A DNA stretch of 64,000 nucleotides from Amycolatopsis australiensis. GTDB lineage: Bacteria > Actinomycetota > Actinomycetes > Mycobacteriales > Pseudonocardiaceae. Positions 30,997-39,935 of the stretch are shown here, piece by piece. The stretch is from the NCBI RefSeq assembly GCF_900119165.1, contig NZ_FPJG01000006.1:1054001-1118000 (forward strand), read 5' to 3'. A program made the position numbers and the translations under genes. Within the stretch, counting starts at the first letter, position 1, and each line of letters starts with the position of its first letter. The notes under the pieces are model-generated. The model made no database searches and had not been told where the DNA came from. It saw only the letters and a list, made by a program, of their open reading frames with translations.

Positions 30997-33210
30997 TCAC
31001 GGCCTCCTTCGGCCGCGTTGCTGGTTCTGCAGCTCCTGCAGCCGCTGCTGGAACTGGCGGAACTGCTCCAGCTGCTGATTGCCGGGTGGCGTCTGGTCCC
31101 GCTGGTCCTGCTGCTGTTGTGGTTGCTGTGGCGGCGGCTGGATCTGCACCTGGACGCGGTCCTGCGGCGAGCTGATCGCCGCCACGCGGTCGAAGCGTTC
31201 CGCGGGCTTCCCCGAGAGGTACAGCTGCATGAACCGGTCCCAGATCGGCCCGGCGAGCGTCGAGCCGAACAGGGGCGCGCCGCCCGGGCCGCGCAGCGCC
31301 TTGTCGCCGTCGCTGCCCACCCACACCGCCGCCGACACCGAGGGCGTGTAGCCCACCATCCACGTCTGCGAGTTCGCGTTCGCCGCGGACGGGGGTTCGT
31401 CGTTCTGCGGCGTGTGCTGCTGGGTGCCGGTCTTGCCGGCGCACTCGTGGCGGGCCGGGCAGCTCAGCCGCGAGAACGGGATCACCGGCGCCAGCGCCGC
31501 GGTGACGTTCCCGGCGATCTGCGCGCTCTTCTGTGCGTCGTTGTCCGCGAAGGCGTCGGTCGAGCGGATCTTCGCCTCGTACGCGGTTTCGCCGTTCGCG
31601 TTGGTCACCTTCTGCACGAAGTGCCGGTCGCGTTGGACGCCGCCCGCCGCGAAGGTCGCGTACGCCGAAGCCATGTCGGACGGCGTCACCTGCGTGCCGC
31701 CGCCGCCGATCGAGATGTTGTTGTCGCCGGTGAACAGCTCGCTGCGGCCGCCGTTGTCCTTCGTCCGGATCCCCGCCTCCTGCGCGGCTTCCGCCACGCC
31801 CGACGGCTTCGTCACGTTGAGCACCATGTCGTAGAAGACCGTGTTCGTGGACCGCTGCATCGCCTCGGCGACCGTGCACTGCTGCGAGCAGCTGCTGCTG
31901 TCGCCCGCGTTGCGGATCGGCAGGTCGACGCCGGGGAACGTGCGCGGTGACGTGCCGTCGAACCGCGCGTCGAGGCCGCGGCCGAGCTTGAGGAACGCCG
32001 CCAGGTCGAACGGCTTCATCGACGAGCCCGGGTTGTGCGGCTCGTCGGCCCAGTCGCGCCCGGCCAGGTCTTCGCCGTTGGGGCCCTTCACGATCGCGTC
32101 GCCGCCGTAGTAGGCGAGCACGCCACCGGTCTTCGGGTCGACGGCCACCAGCGCGTCGAGGATCCGATCGTCGGTCTGCCCGGCCATCCCCTCGGCCACG
32201 GCCTGCCCGGCGGCCTGCTGCGCCTGCGGGTCGATGGTGGTGAACACCTGGAACCCGCCGGAGTAGTACTGCTTCTCGTCGATCCCTTGTGCGGCCAGCT
32301 CGGCTTTGACCTGCTTCTTGACGAACGGGTTCAGCGCGCCGGCCTGCCTGCTCTCGCGCAGCGGGATCGGCGTCGGGAACTTCGCGGCGGCGCGCTGGGC
32401 CGGCGTCAGGTAGCCGTTCTTCAGCATCCGGTCCAGCGCGGTGCTCCACCGGCTCGTGGCGACGGCCGCGTTCTCCGAGCGGCCCGGCTGCTGGATCAGC
32501 CCGGCCAGCAGCGCGGCCTGCGAGTAGTCGAGCTGCCCGACGTCCTTGCCGAAGTACGCCTGTGCCGCGGCCTGGATCCCGTACGCGCCGCGGCCGAAGT
32601 AGATGATGTTGAGGTAGGCGGTGATGATGTCCGCCTTCTCGTAGGTCTGGTTCATCTTGAACGCCTTCGCGAGCTCGACCCACTTGCGGGTCAGCGTCGG
32701 CTGGTCGTCGCCCGAGGCGTTCTTGATGTACTGCTGGGAGATCGTCGAGCCGCCGCCGGACCCGCCGGTGACCTGGTTGTAGGCCGCGCGGAGGATGCCG
32801 CCGACGTCGAAGCCGGAGTTGGTCTCGAAGGACGCGTCCTCGGTCGCGATCACGGCCTTCTTGACCACGTCCGGGATCTGGGTGGCGGCCAGGATCTGCC
32901 GGTTGCCGCCGGCGGGCACGTCCTTGCCCATCTCGGTGCCGTCGCTGTACAGGTAGGTCACGGCCTGGCCCTGCGCCTGCGCGACCGTCTCCGGCGAAGG
33001 CACGTCGACGGTGAAGTAGGTGATCAGGAACGCGATCCCGGGGACGACGAAGAACAGCCCGAACGCCACGTAGCAGACCCGGCGGACCCGCCGCCACCGG
33101 CGACGGCGCCGGGCGGGCCCGGCGACTTCGCGGACCGGCCGCCGCGGCCGCGCGGGCCGGGTCAGGATCGGCACGGTCGGCGGCTCGGTGCGGGTGCGGT
33201 CGGTGTCCAC
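30997..33210 (-). CDS. Class A penicillin-binding protein (PBP1 type), copy 1
   Basis: This 737-residue bifunctional peptidoglycan synthase has a short Arg-rich cytoplasmic N-terminus and a membrane anchor at about 46-66. Its glycosyltransferase domain has catalytic E124 in ATEDASFETNSGFD and GSTISQQYIKN. The transpeptidase domain has nucleophile S396 (SSMKPF), the STN triad and KTGTQQ. A Gln-rich tail (about 685-737) ends GRRRP and may form a short coiled coil. The GTG is preceded by GGAGG at 7 bases. It is the last of three tandem class A PBP genes; M. tuberculosis has one (ponA1) here. This copy has the shortest cytoplasmic domain of the three. Confidence 0.94.
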   Translation of the reverse strand: MDTDRTRTEPPTVPILTRPARPRRPVREVAGPARRRRRWRRVRRVCYVAFGLFFVVPGIAFLITYFTVDVPSPETVAQAQGQAVTYLYSDGTEMGKDVPAGGNRQILAATQIPDVVKKAVIATEDASFETNSGFDVGGILRAAYNQVTGGSGGGSTISQQYIKNASGDDQPTLTRKWVELAKAFKMNQTYEKADIITAYLNIIYFGRGAYGIQAAAQAYFGKDVGQLDYSQAALLAGLIQQPGRSENAAVATSRWSTALDRMLKNGYLTPAQRAAAKFPTPIPLRESRQAGALNPFVKKQVKAELAAQGIDEKQYYSGGFQVFTTIDPQAQQAAGQAVAEGMAGQTDDRILDALVAVDPKTGGVLAYYGGDAIVKGPNGEDLAGRDWADEPHNPGSSMKPFDLAAFLKLGRGLDARFDGTSPRTFPGVDLPIRNAGDSSSCSQQCTVAEAMQRSTNTVFYDMVLNVTKPSGVAEAAQEAGIRTKDNGGRSELFTGDNNISIGGGGTQVTPSDMASAYATFAAGGVQRDRHFVQKVTNANGETAYEAKIRSTDAFADNDAQKSAQIAGNVTAALAPVIPFSRLSCPARHECAGKTGTQQHTPQNDEPPSAANANSQTWMVGYTPSVSAAVWVGSDGDKALRGPGGAPLFGSTLAGPIWDRFMQLYLSGKPAERFDRVAAISSPQDRVQVQIQPPPQQPQQQQDQRDQTPPGNQQLEQFRQFQQRLQELQNQQRGRRRP

Positions 33211-33301
33211 GGGCCGTCCTCCGGTGAACCACGGTGGCTGCGGGCGCAGTCCCTCTGCAGCGGGACACGGACCGCGGCCCGCCGTGGTTCACCCGGGACG
33301 G

Positions 33302-35719
33302 CTACGGTCCCGCGGTCTGGCTGCCGGTCGGCGTCTCCTTCGGCGTCGACGACGGCTTCGAGTGCTTCGGCGTGCTCGACGGCGGCTCGGTGCTCGGTTC
33401 GCCGTCGTGGCCGTGGTGGTTGCCGTGGTCATTGCCGTCGCCGTTGCCGTCACCGTCGCCGGTGTTCTGGTCCGGCGGGGTCGAGCCCGTCGTCGTCGCC
33501 ACATCGGAAGGCGGGGGTGCGACCTCGCCGCCGATGCGGTCGACCTTGTCGAACTTCTCGCCCGGCTTGCCGGCGAGGTAGAGGGAGAGGAACTTCTGCC
33601 ACATCGGGCCGGCGATGGTCGAGCCGTAGATCGGCGAGTTGCCCTTGCCGTGCAACGGCTTGTTGCCGTCGCCGCCGACCCACGCCGCCACCGAGACCGA
33701 CGGCGTGTACCCGACCATCCACGTCTGCGAGTTCGCGTTCGCCGCCCAGGACGGCTCACCCGCGACCTTCGTGTGTTGCTGGGTACCGGTCTTGCCGGCG
33801 CACTCGTGCCCGTTCGGGCACTTGAGGTGCGAGAAGTCGATGACCGGCTTCAGCGCCTCGGTCACGTTCCCGGCGATCTGGCGGCTCTTGTCCGCGTCGC
33901 TGTCGAACGCGGGCTTGGCGTCGGTGGCGGCCTCGTACGCGACTTCGTTCTGCGCGTTGGTCACCTTCTGCACGAAGTGCCGGTCACGCCGCTGGCCGTT
34001 CGCCGCGAAGGTCGCGTACGCCGAGGCCATGTCCAGCGGCGTGATCTGGGTTTCACCGCCGCCGAGGGAGATGTTGTTGTCCTTGGTCGAGATGATCGAC
34101 TGGCCGCCGTCCTCCTTGACCTTCACGCCCGCTTCCTTGGCGGCCTCCTTGACCGGGCCCTGGTGGGTCTGGTTGAGGACCATGTCGTAGAAGACCGTGT
34201 TCGCCGACCGCTCCATCGCCTCCGCGACGGTGCACTGCTGGGAGCAGCTGCTGCCCGGGCCGGCGTTGCGGACCACACGGCCGTCGAAGACGCGGTTGTT
34301 GGAGCCGTCGAACTTCTCGTCGAGGCCCTTGCCCATCTTGAGGAACGCCGTGAGGTCGAACGGCTTCATCGACGAGCCCGGGTTCTGCGGCGTGTTCGCC
34401 CAGTCGCGCCCGGCCTGGTCCTGGCCGTTGACCTGCACGACCGGCTTGCCGCCGTAGTAGGCGAGCACGCCGCCGGTCTTCGGGTCGACGGCGACGAGCG
34501 CGTCGAGCAGGTTCTCGTCGACCTGGTCCTTGAGCGCTTCGGTGGCGGCCTGTTCGGCAGCTTGCTGCGCCTTCGGGTCGATCGTGGTCTGCACCTGGAA
34601 ACCGCCCGAGTAGTAGCGGTCCTCCGGGATGTCGTGCGCGGCCAGTTCGTCCTTCACCTGCTGGACGACGAACGCGGGCGGCGCGCCGGCCTGCTGCTTG
34701 CTGTCTTCCAGCGGGATCGGCGTCGGGAACTGCGCCGCCGCGCGGTCGGCCGCGGTGATGTAGTTGTTCTTCACCATCCGGTCCAGCGCGGTGTTCCAGC
34801 GGTCGTGCGCGACCTTGGGGTTCTCCGACCGGCCCGGCTGCTGGATCAGCCCGGCCAGCAGGGCCGCTTCGGAGAAGGTGAGGTCCTTGGCGTCCTTGTG
34901 GAAGAAGGCCTGCGACGCCGCGCCGACCCCGTACGCCCCGCGCCCGAAGTAGATGATGTTCAGGTACGCGGTGATGATGTCCTTCTTCTCGTACGTCTGG
35001 TTCATCTTGAAGGACTTGGCCAGCTCGGTCCACTTGCGCGTCAGCGTGGGCGCGTCGTTGTCGGTGGCCTTCTTGATGTACTGCTGCGAGATCGTCGAGC
35101 CGCCGCCGACCCCGCCGGTGGCCTGGTTGTACACCGCGCGCAGCAGGCCGCCGATGTCGAAGCCGGAGTTGGTCTCGAACGAGTCGTCCTCGGTCGCGAT
35201 CGCCGCGTGCTTCATGACGTCGGGGATCTGCTCCGGGGTCAGCAGCACCCGGTTGCCGCCGCGCGGGACGTCCTTGCCCATCGGCGAGCCGTCGGCGTAG
35301 AGGTAGGTCACCGCCTGGCTCTGGTTCTGCGCGACCTCGGTCGGCGACGGCACGTCGACCAGGAAGTACGTGATGACGAAGGCGATCGCGGGCAGCACGA
35401 AGAAGACGCCGACGAACGCGTACGCGACCCGCCGGATGATCTTCCAGCGCCGCTTCTTGCGCTGCTCCGGCGTCAGGACCGGCTTGCCGTCGCCGTCCGG
35501 CTCGGCGTCCTCGTAGCCGGACGGCTCGTCGTAGGCGTGGTGCGTCATCAGCTCGGGCCCGCCGCTCATCGGCGGCGGCTCCGGCCGGTACCCCGCCGGC
35601 CGGCCGGGCGGCACCGGGCGGGGCGGGTGCTGGCCGTACGGACCCTGCGGTGCGGACGGCCCACGACGGCGCGGATCGGGACCCTGGCCGGGCCAGGAGC
35701 GGGATCGATCGTCGGGCAC
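33302..35719 (-). CDS. Class A penicillin-binding protein (PBP1 type), copy 2
   Basis: This 805-residue bifunctional peptidoglycan synthase has a Pro/Arg-rich cytoplasmic N-terminus of about 95 residues that begins RSRSWPGQG, a membrane segment at about 97-118, and a glycosyltransferase domain with E177 (ATEDDSFETNSGFD). The transpeptidase domain has S449 (SSMKPF), the SAN triad and KTGTQQ. The tail is distinctive: an Asp/Gly/His/Asn-rich run (DGDGNGDGNDHGNHHGHDG) followed by Ser/Thr/Pro/Lys. That tail could bind metal or be a disordered cell-wall linker. The GTG start has a GGAGG site. It lies 91 bases upstream of copy 1, and the catalytic core is closely similar to both neighbours. Confidence 0.94.
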   Translation of the reverse strand: MPDDRSRSWPGQGPDPRRRGPSAPQGPYGQHPPRPVPPGRPAGYRPEPPPMSGGPELMTHHAYDEPSGYEDAEPDGDGKPVLTPEQRKKRRWKIIRRVAYAFVGVFFVLPAIAFVITYFLVDVPSPTEVAQNQSQAVTYLYADGSPMGKDVPRGGNRVLLTPEQIPDVMKHAAIATEDDSFETNSGFDIGGLLRAVYNQATGGVGGGSTISQQYIKKATDNDAPTLTRKWTELAKSFKMNQTYEKKDIITAYLNIIYFGRGAYGVGAASQAFFHKDAKDLTFSEAALLAGLIQQPGRSENPKVAHDRWNTALDRMVKNNYITAADRAAAQFPTPIPLEDSKQQAGAPPAFVVQQVKDELAAHDIPEDRYYSGGFQVQTTIDPKAQQAAEQAATEALKDQVDENLLDALVAVDPKTGGVLAYYGGKPVVQVNGQDQAGRDWANTPQNPGSSMKPFDLTAFLKMGKGLDEKFDGSNNRVFDGRVVRNAGPGSSCSQQCTVAEAMERSANTVFYDMVLNQTHQGPVKEAAKEAGVKVKEDGGQSIISTKDNNISLGGGETQITPLDMASAYATFAANGQRRDRHFVQKVTNAQNEVAYEAATDAKPAFDSDADKSRQIAGNVTEALKPVIDFSHLKCPNGHECAGKTGTQQHTKVAGEPSWAANANSQTWMVGYTPSVSVAAWVGGDGNKPLHGKGNSPIYGSTIAGPMWQKFLSLYLAGKPGEKFDKVDRIGGEVAPPPSDVATTTGSTPPDQNTGDGDGNGDGNDHGNHHGHDGEPSTEPPSSTPKHSKPSSTPKETPTGSQTAGP

Positions 35720-35865
35720 GGGCAGTCCTCCAGTGCGTGCGGGCGGCGGCGGTCGCCACCCCCTCTTGGAAGGGACGCGCGAGAAGCACGCGGGTTGCCG
35801 GAACGATCTTCCCCGAACGGTTCAGGGCCCCCCGCGCGTGCGCGGAGGGCCCTGGATGAGGACGT

Positions 35866-38604
35866 CTAGCCGGGTCCGGGACCCGGTGACTTGATCAAAC
35901 CGCCCCCGCTGCCACCACCGAAGGTGTTGCCGGTCCCGGGGTCGAGGGTCGGCGTGCCACCCGGGCCGGGCCGGGTCGGCCGGATCCTCGTCGGCGAGGT
36001 CGTTTCCGTGTCCGAGGACTCCGGCGTCTCGGTGGACGGCGTGGTCGTCGGCGTCTCGGTGGTGCTCGGCGGCTCCGAGACCTTCGTCGGCGTCGTGGTC
36101 ACCTCGTTGACGTCCTTGCCGATCGGCGGGACCTTGTCGAACTTCTCAGGCGGCTTGCCCTTGAGGTAGAGGTTCATGAAGTTCTGCCACGTCGGACCGG
36201 CGATGGTGGCACCGAAGATCGGCTTGCCCTTCGGGTCGTGCAGCGGCTTGTTGCCGTCGCCGCCGACCCAGACCGCGGCCGACACCGACGGCGTGTAGCC
36301 GACCATCCACGTCTGGGCGTTGCGGTCCTTGTACGCCGGCGGGTCGCTGTCCTTGGCCGTGTACTGCTGGGTACCGGTCTTGCCCGCGCACTCGTGCCCC
36401 GGCGGGCACTTCAGCTTCGAGTGGTCGATGACCGGGACCAGCGCCTCGGTGACGTTGCCCGCGATCTGCTGGCTCTTGGTCGCGTCGTCGTCGAACGCCG
36501 GCTTGGTCTTGATGTTGTTCTCGTCGAACTCCACCTCGTCCTGGGCGTTCGTCAGCTTCGCGACGAAGTGCTGCTCGTGGTAGGTGCCGCCGCTGGCGAA
36601 CGACGCGTACGCGGCCGCCATGTCCTCCGGTGTCACGGCGGTGCCACCACCACCGAGCGAGATGTTGTTGTCGTCGGTGTAAAGGACGCTCTTGCCTTCC
36701 GGCGCGACCTTGACCCCGGCTTCCTTCGCCGCTTCCGCGACCCGCGACGGCTTCGTCACGTTCAGTACCATGTCGTAGAACACGGTGTTCGCGGAGATCT
36801 CCATCGCCTTCGCGACGGTGCAGTCCTTGCCGCAGCTGGCGCTGTCGCCCGCGTTCCGGACGACGCGGCCGCCGAGCACCCGGTTGTTGGAGCCGTCGAA
36901 CGTCTCGCCGAGGCCCTTGCCCATCTTGAGGAACGCCGTGAGGTCGAACGCCTTGACCGACGAACCCGGGTTCCGCGCCTGGTTGGCGCGGTCCTGGCCG
37001 ATCTGGTCCTTGCCGTTGGCGTCCTTCACGATCTCCGGCCCGCCGTAGTAGGCGATCACGCCGCCGGTCTTCGGGTTGACCGCGACCAGCGCGTTGAGCA
37101 GGTTCTCGTCGGTCTGGCCCTTCATGCCCTCTTGGGCGGCCTGCTCCGCGGCGTCCTGCGCGGCCGGGTCGATCGTGGTGTAGATCTTGGCGCCGCTGGA
37201 GAACAGCTTGTTCTCGTCGTAGCCCTTGGCCGCGAGCTCGTCCTTGATCCGCTGCTGGACCTGGTAGGTCAGCTTGCCGGAGTTCTGCTCCTTGTTGGCG
37301 TTCTTCGGGATCGGCGTCGGGAACTGGAAGCCGGCGCGTTCGTCCTGGCGCAGCCACTTGTTGGCCACCATCTGGTCGAGCACGTAGGTCCAGCGCTTCT
37401 GCGCGTACGCCTGGTTCTCCGAGCGGCCCGGGCCCTGGATCAGGCCGGCCAGCAGCGCCGCTTCGGAGGCGTTGAGGTCCTTGGCGTCCTTGTTGAAGTA
37501 CGCCTTCGCGGCGGCCTGGATGCCGTTCGCGCCGCGGCCGAAGTAGACGATGTTCAGGTAGGAAGTGATGATCTCTTCCTTGGACTGCTGGTTGTTCATC
37601 TTGAACGACTTGGCCAGCTCGGTCCACTTGCGGGTCAGCGTCGGGGCGTCGTTCTGCGTCGCCTGCTTGATGTACTGCTGGGAGATGGTCGAGCCACCGC
37701 CCTGGCCGCCGGAGACCTGGTTCCAGACCGCGCGCAGGATGCCGGTGACGTCGAAGCCCGAGTTGGTCTCGAACGTCGCGTCCTCCGCCGCGTACACCGC
37801 GTGCTTGACGACCTCGGGCACCTCGCCCGGCTTGAGCAGCTGGCGGTCACCGCCCGGCGGCAGTTCCCGGCCCATCACCTGGTTGTTGGCGTCGTAGTAG
37901 GTGATCGGCTGGCTCTGCAGCGCCTTGATGCTCTCCGGCGTCGGCACGTCGACCAGGAAGTAGGTGATGACGAACGCGATCGCGGGCACGACGAAGAACA
38001 GCCCGACGAAGGCGTAGGCCACCCGCCGGATGATCTTCCACCGGCGCTTCTTGCGCTGTGCCGGCGTGAGGACCTTCTTGCCCTTTTCGTCCAGCTCGTC
38101 CTGGGGCTCGACGTCGTCGGCGAACTCGTTGAACCGCGCATCGTCGTAGCCGTCGTCGTACTGGTCGTAGCCGACGTCTTCGGTGCCGTTGTGCGCGTGG
38201 TGGGTGATCAGGTCCGGTTCCCGCTCGGGCGCGGCCGGGTCCGGACGGCGGCCCGGCGGCGGCTGGCGGAAGCCCTGCGGCGGCGAGCCGGGGGGACCCT
38301 GCTGGGGCCGCTGCCCGGGCGGCGGCACGGCCCGCCGGGGCGGCATGCCCTGCTGGCGGGGCCGCTGCGGTGGGCGCGGTGGCTCGTCACCCGGCCACTG
38401 CGGGCCGCCTTCGTCGCCGGCGGGCCACTCGGGCGCGTTGCCGCGCGGGTTGCCGCGGGGCGGCGTGCCACGCTGCGGTCGGCGGGGGGCTTCTTCGCCG
38501 GGCCACGCCGGTCCGGGGTCCTCCCCCGGCCACGGGCCTGACTGGGCACGGCGAGGTGCATCGGGCTCCTGGCCGGGCCAGGAGCGGTTGCGGTCGTCGT
38601 TCAC
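35866..38604 (-). CDS. Class A penicillin-binding protein (PBP1 type), copy 3
   Basis: This 912-residue protein is the largest of the three. A cytoplasmic N-terminus of about 190 residues is Pro/Gln/Arg-rich with repeated Trp-Pro-Gly units (SWPGQ, PWPGE, AWPGE, EWPAG, QWPGD). A membrane segment follows at about 195-216. The glycosyltransferase has E274 (AEDATFETNSGFD). The transpeptidase has S548 in SSVKAF, where the other copies have SSMKPF, then the SAN triad and KTGTQQ. The tail is Thr/Ser/Pro-rich and ends in Gly/Pro, a typical wall-spanning, possibly O-glycosylated linker. The GTG start has GGAGG 7 bases upstream. It is the promoter-proximal gene of the trio and most likely the ponA1 positional homologue. 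Confidence 0.93.
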   Translation of the reverse strand: MNDDRNRSWPGQEPDAPRRAQSGPWPGEDPGPAWPGEEAPRRPQRGTPPRGNPRGNAPEWPAGDEGGPQWPGDEPPRPPQRPRQQGMPPRRAVPPPGQRPQQGPPGSPPQGFRQPPPGRRPDPAAPEREPDLITHHAHNGTEDVGYDQYDDGYDDARFNEFADDVEPQDELDEKGKKVLTPAQRKKRRWKIIRRVAYAFVGLFFVVPAIAFVITYFLVDVPTPESIKALQSQPITYYDANNQVMGRELPPGGDRQLLKPGEVPEVVKHAVYAAEDATFETNSGFDVTGILRAVWNQVSGGQGGGSTISQQYIKQATQNDAPTLTRKWTELAKSFKMNNQQSKEEIITSYLNIVYFGRGANGIQAAAKAYFNKDAKDLNASEAALLAGLIQGPGRSENQAYAQKRWTYVLDQMVANKWLRQDERAGFQFPTPIPKNANKEQNSGKLTYQVQQRIKDELAAKGYDENKLFSSGAKIYTTIDPAAQDAAEQAAQEGMKGQTDENLLNALVAVNPKTGGVIAYYGGPEIVKDANGKDQIGQDRANQARNPGSSVKAFDLTAFLKMGKGLGETFDGSNNRVLGGRVVRNAGDSASCGKDCTVAKAMEISANTVFYDMVLNVTKPSRVAEAAKEAGVKVAPEGKSVLYTDDNNISLGGGGTAVTPEDMAAAYASFASGGTYHEQHFVAKLTNAQDEVEFDENNIKTKPAFDDDATKSQQIAGNVTEALVPVIDHSKLKCPPGHECAGKTGTQQYTAKDSDPPAYKDRNAQTWMVGYTPSVSAAVWVGGDGNKPLHDPKGKPIFGATIAGPTWQNFMNLYLKGKPPEKFDKVPPIGKDVNEVTTTPTKVSEPPSTTETPTTTPSTETPESSDTETTSPTRIRPTRPGPGGTPTLDPGTGNTFGGGSGGGLIKSPGPGPG

Positions 38605-38671
38605 GAATGGGCCTCCCAGACCGGCGCCCGGTGGGACGCCGTTCTGCGCTCTGCAGCGGTTGTGATCCAGC

Positions 38672-39070
38672 TCACCGGCCCGCGGTCCTTCGCGGACCGT
38701 CGGCCGGCTCCCCCGTGCCGAGGACATACGAGCGGACCAGGTGGTTCCAGTGGCACGCCCGGCAGACCTCGACGTCGTACACGGTGAACTCGGCGAACAG
38801 GCCGGCCATCCTGGCCAGCTCTTCGGGGGTTCTCGCCGAGCCCGCGACGTGCTTGAGTTCGTCCCCGTAGACCCAGGACACCAGGGTCATCGGGTCCTGG
38901 CGGCAGATCGGGCACGGCAGGTCACCGGCCCGGCCGTGGAACTTCGCCGCCCGCAGCAGGTACGGGCTTGCGTCACAGGCTTCGTAGCTGCCGACGCGCC
39001 CGGAGCGGACTTCGGCGAGCAGCGCACGGCGCTGCAACGCGTAGTCCACGACCTGCCGCTGGTTAATCAC
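38672..39070 (-). CDS. DUF5318 family zinc-ribbon-like protein
   Basis: This 132-residue cytoplasmic protein has two Cys pairs, CPIC (about 53-56) and CRAC (about 104-107), that could hold one zinc ion. Between them lies VSWVYGDELKH. The N-terminus NQRQVVDYALQRRALLAEVRSGRV is helical. The family is conserved beside ponA1 in actinobacteria (Rv0049 position) and has no assigned function. The GTG giving VINQRQVV is used; a longer frame is antisense to the PadR gene. It lies 67 bases upstream of PBP copy 3 on the same strand, so it is probably co-expressed with wall synthesis. Confidence 0.85.
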   Translation of the reverse strand: MINQRQVVDYALQRRALLAEVRSGRVGSYEACDASPYLLRAAKFHGRAGDLPCPICRQDPMTLVSWVYGDELKHVAGSARTPEELARMAGLFAEFTVYDVEVCRACHWNHLVRSYVLGTGEPADGPRRTAGR

Positions 39071-39221
39071 CAGGACAGAGTACGGGCTCTTCCTGTGTCG
39101 TCCACGCCCCCTAGCGCGAGCGGCCCGCGGACCGGCGCGGACACGCCGGACGTTCGATAACTCTCCGGTGAATTTCGCCCACTCTCGGGTGAGCACGCCC
39201 GTTAGCTTCGCCACTTCGATG

Positions 39222-39234
39222 TATCGGCGCGATA
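39222..39234. promoter_or_regulatory. Palindrome upstream of PadR gene
   Basis: TATCG-GCG-CGATA sits about 80 bases upstream of the PadR start. It is flanked by an outer pair CCACT (39211-39215) and AGTGG (39236-39240), unequally spaced. PadR regulators usually control their own promoters through AT-containing dyads, so this is a candidate. Confidence 0.4.
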
Positions 39235-39316
39235 TAGTGGCTGAGTAGGTTGGATCGAGGCGGTCCGTTCGGAGCAACGCCGGTCGTCTCGGTTTGTTCC
39301 CGAAAGGGGGTGCGGT

Positions 39317-39865
39317 GTGCTGGAGTTCGCGATCCTCGGTCTTCTGCACGAAGCGCCCATGCACGGGTACGTGCTGCGCAAGCGGCTGCACGAGACGCTC
39401 GGCACGTTCCGGACGTTCTCGTACGGCTCGCTGTACCCGACCCTGCGGAGGCTGCTGCGGGCCGGGTACATCGTCGAGGAGCTGGACGAAGCCGACGACC
39501 GGGCGTGGTCGCGGCGGGGACGGCGGGTCTACAAGCTCACCGCGGAGGGCAAGGAGCGCTTCGGTGAGCTGCTCGGCGACGCCGGGCCGCAGACCTGGGA
39601 CGACGAGGGCTTCGGCGTGCACCTGGCCTTCTTCTCGCGGACCCCGGCCGACGTGCGGATGCGGATCCTCGAGGGCCGCCGCCGCCGCGTCGAGGAACGC
39701 CGTGAGGGTTTGCGGGCGGCGCTGGCCAGGGCCGAGGAGAAGATCGATCGCTACACCCGCGAGCTGCACCGGCTGGGACTGGAGACCAGCGAGCGGGAGG
39801 TGCGCTGGCTCAACGAGCTGATCGCGCACGAACAAGCCGAGCGGCAGGGGCCGGAAACGACCTGA
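39317..39865 (+). CDS. PadR-family transcriptional regulator
   Basis: This 182-residue regulator has the PadR winged helix at about 1-85: [43 protein letters not shown], and a wing ending [13 protein letters not shown] longer C-terminal helical part (about 115-175) with many Arg/Glu residues forms the dimer. It matches the M. tuberculosis Rv0047c position next to ino1. The GTG has AAAGGGGG upstream. It lies 70 bases ahead of the inositol-phosphate synthase gene on the same strand, so it could be co-transcribed with it and regulate it. The ligand is unknown. Confidence 0.9.
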   Translation: MLEFAILGLLHEAPMHGYVLRKRLHETLGTFRTFSYGSLYPTLRRLLRAGYIVEELDEADDRAWSRRGRRVYKLTAEGKERFGELLGDAGPQTWDDEGFGVHLAFFSRTPADVRMRILEGRRRRVEERREGLRAALARAEEKIDRYTRELHRLGLETSEREVRWLNELIAHEQAERQGPETT

Positions 39866-39935
39866 GCCGCGCGGCGCGGGCCGCAGCGTCGCGGCACCAG
39901 ACCTACTGACAGACGGATTGAAGGAGAAACCTCCC

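Noticed and set aside
33188..35869. An 893-codon plus-strand open frame opposite the PBP genes, with similar long frames elsewhere in the array
   Set aside because: These are mirror frames of three unmistakable PBPs. They are rich in Arg/Val/Leu/His and lack any family motif.
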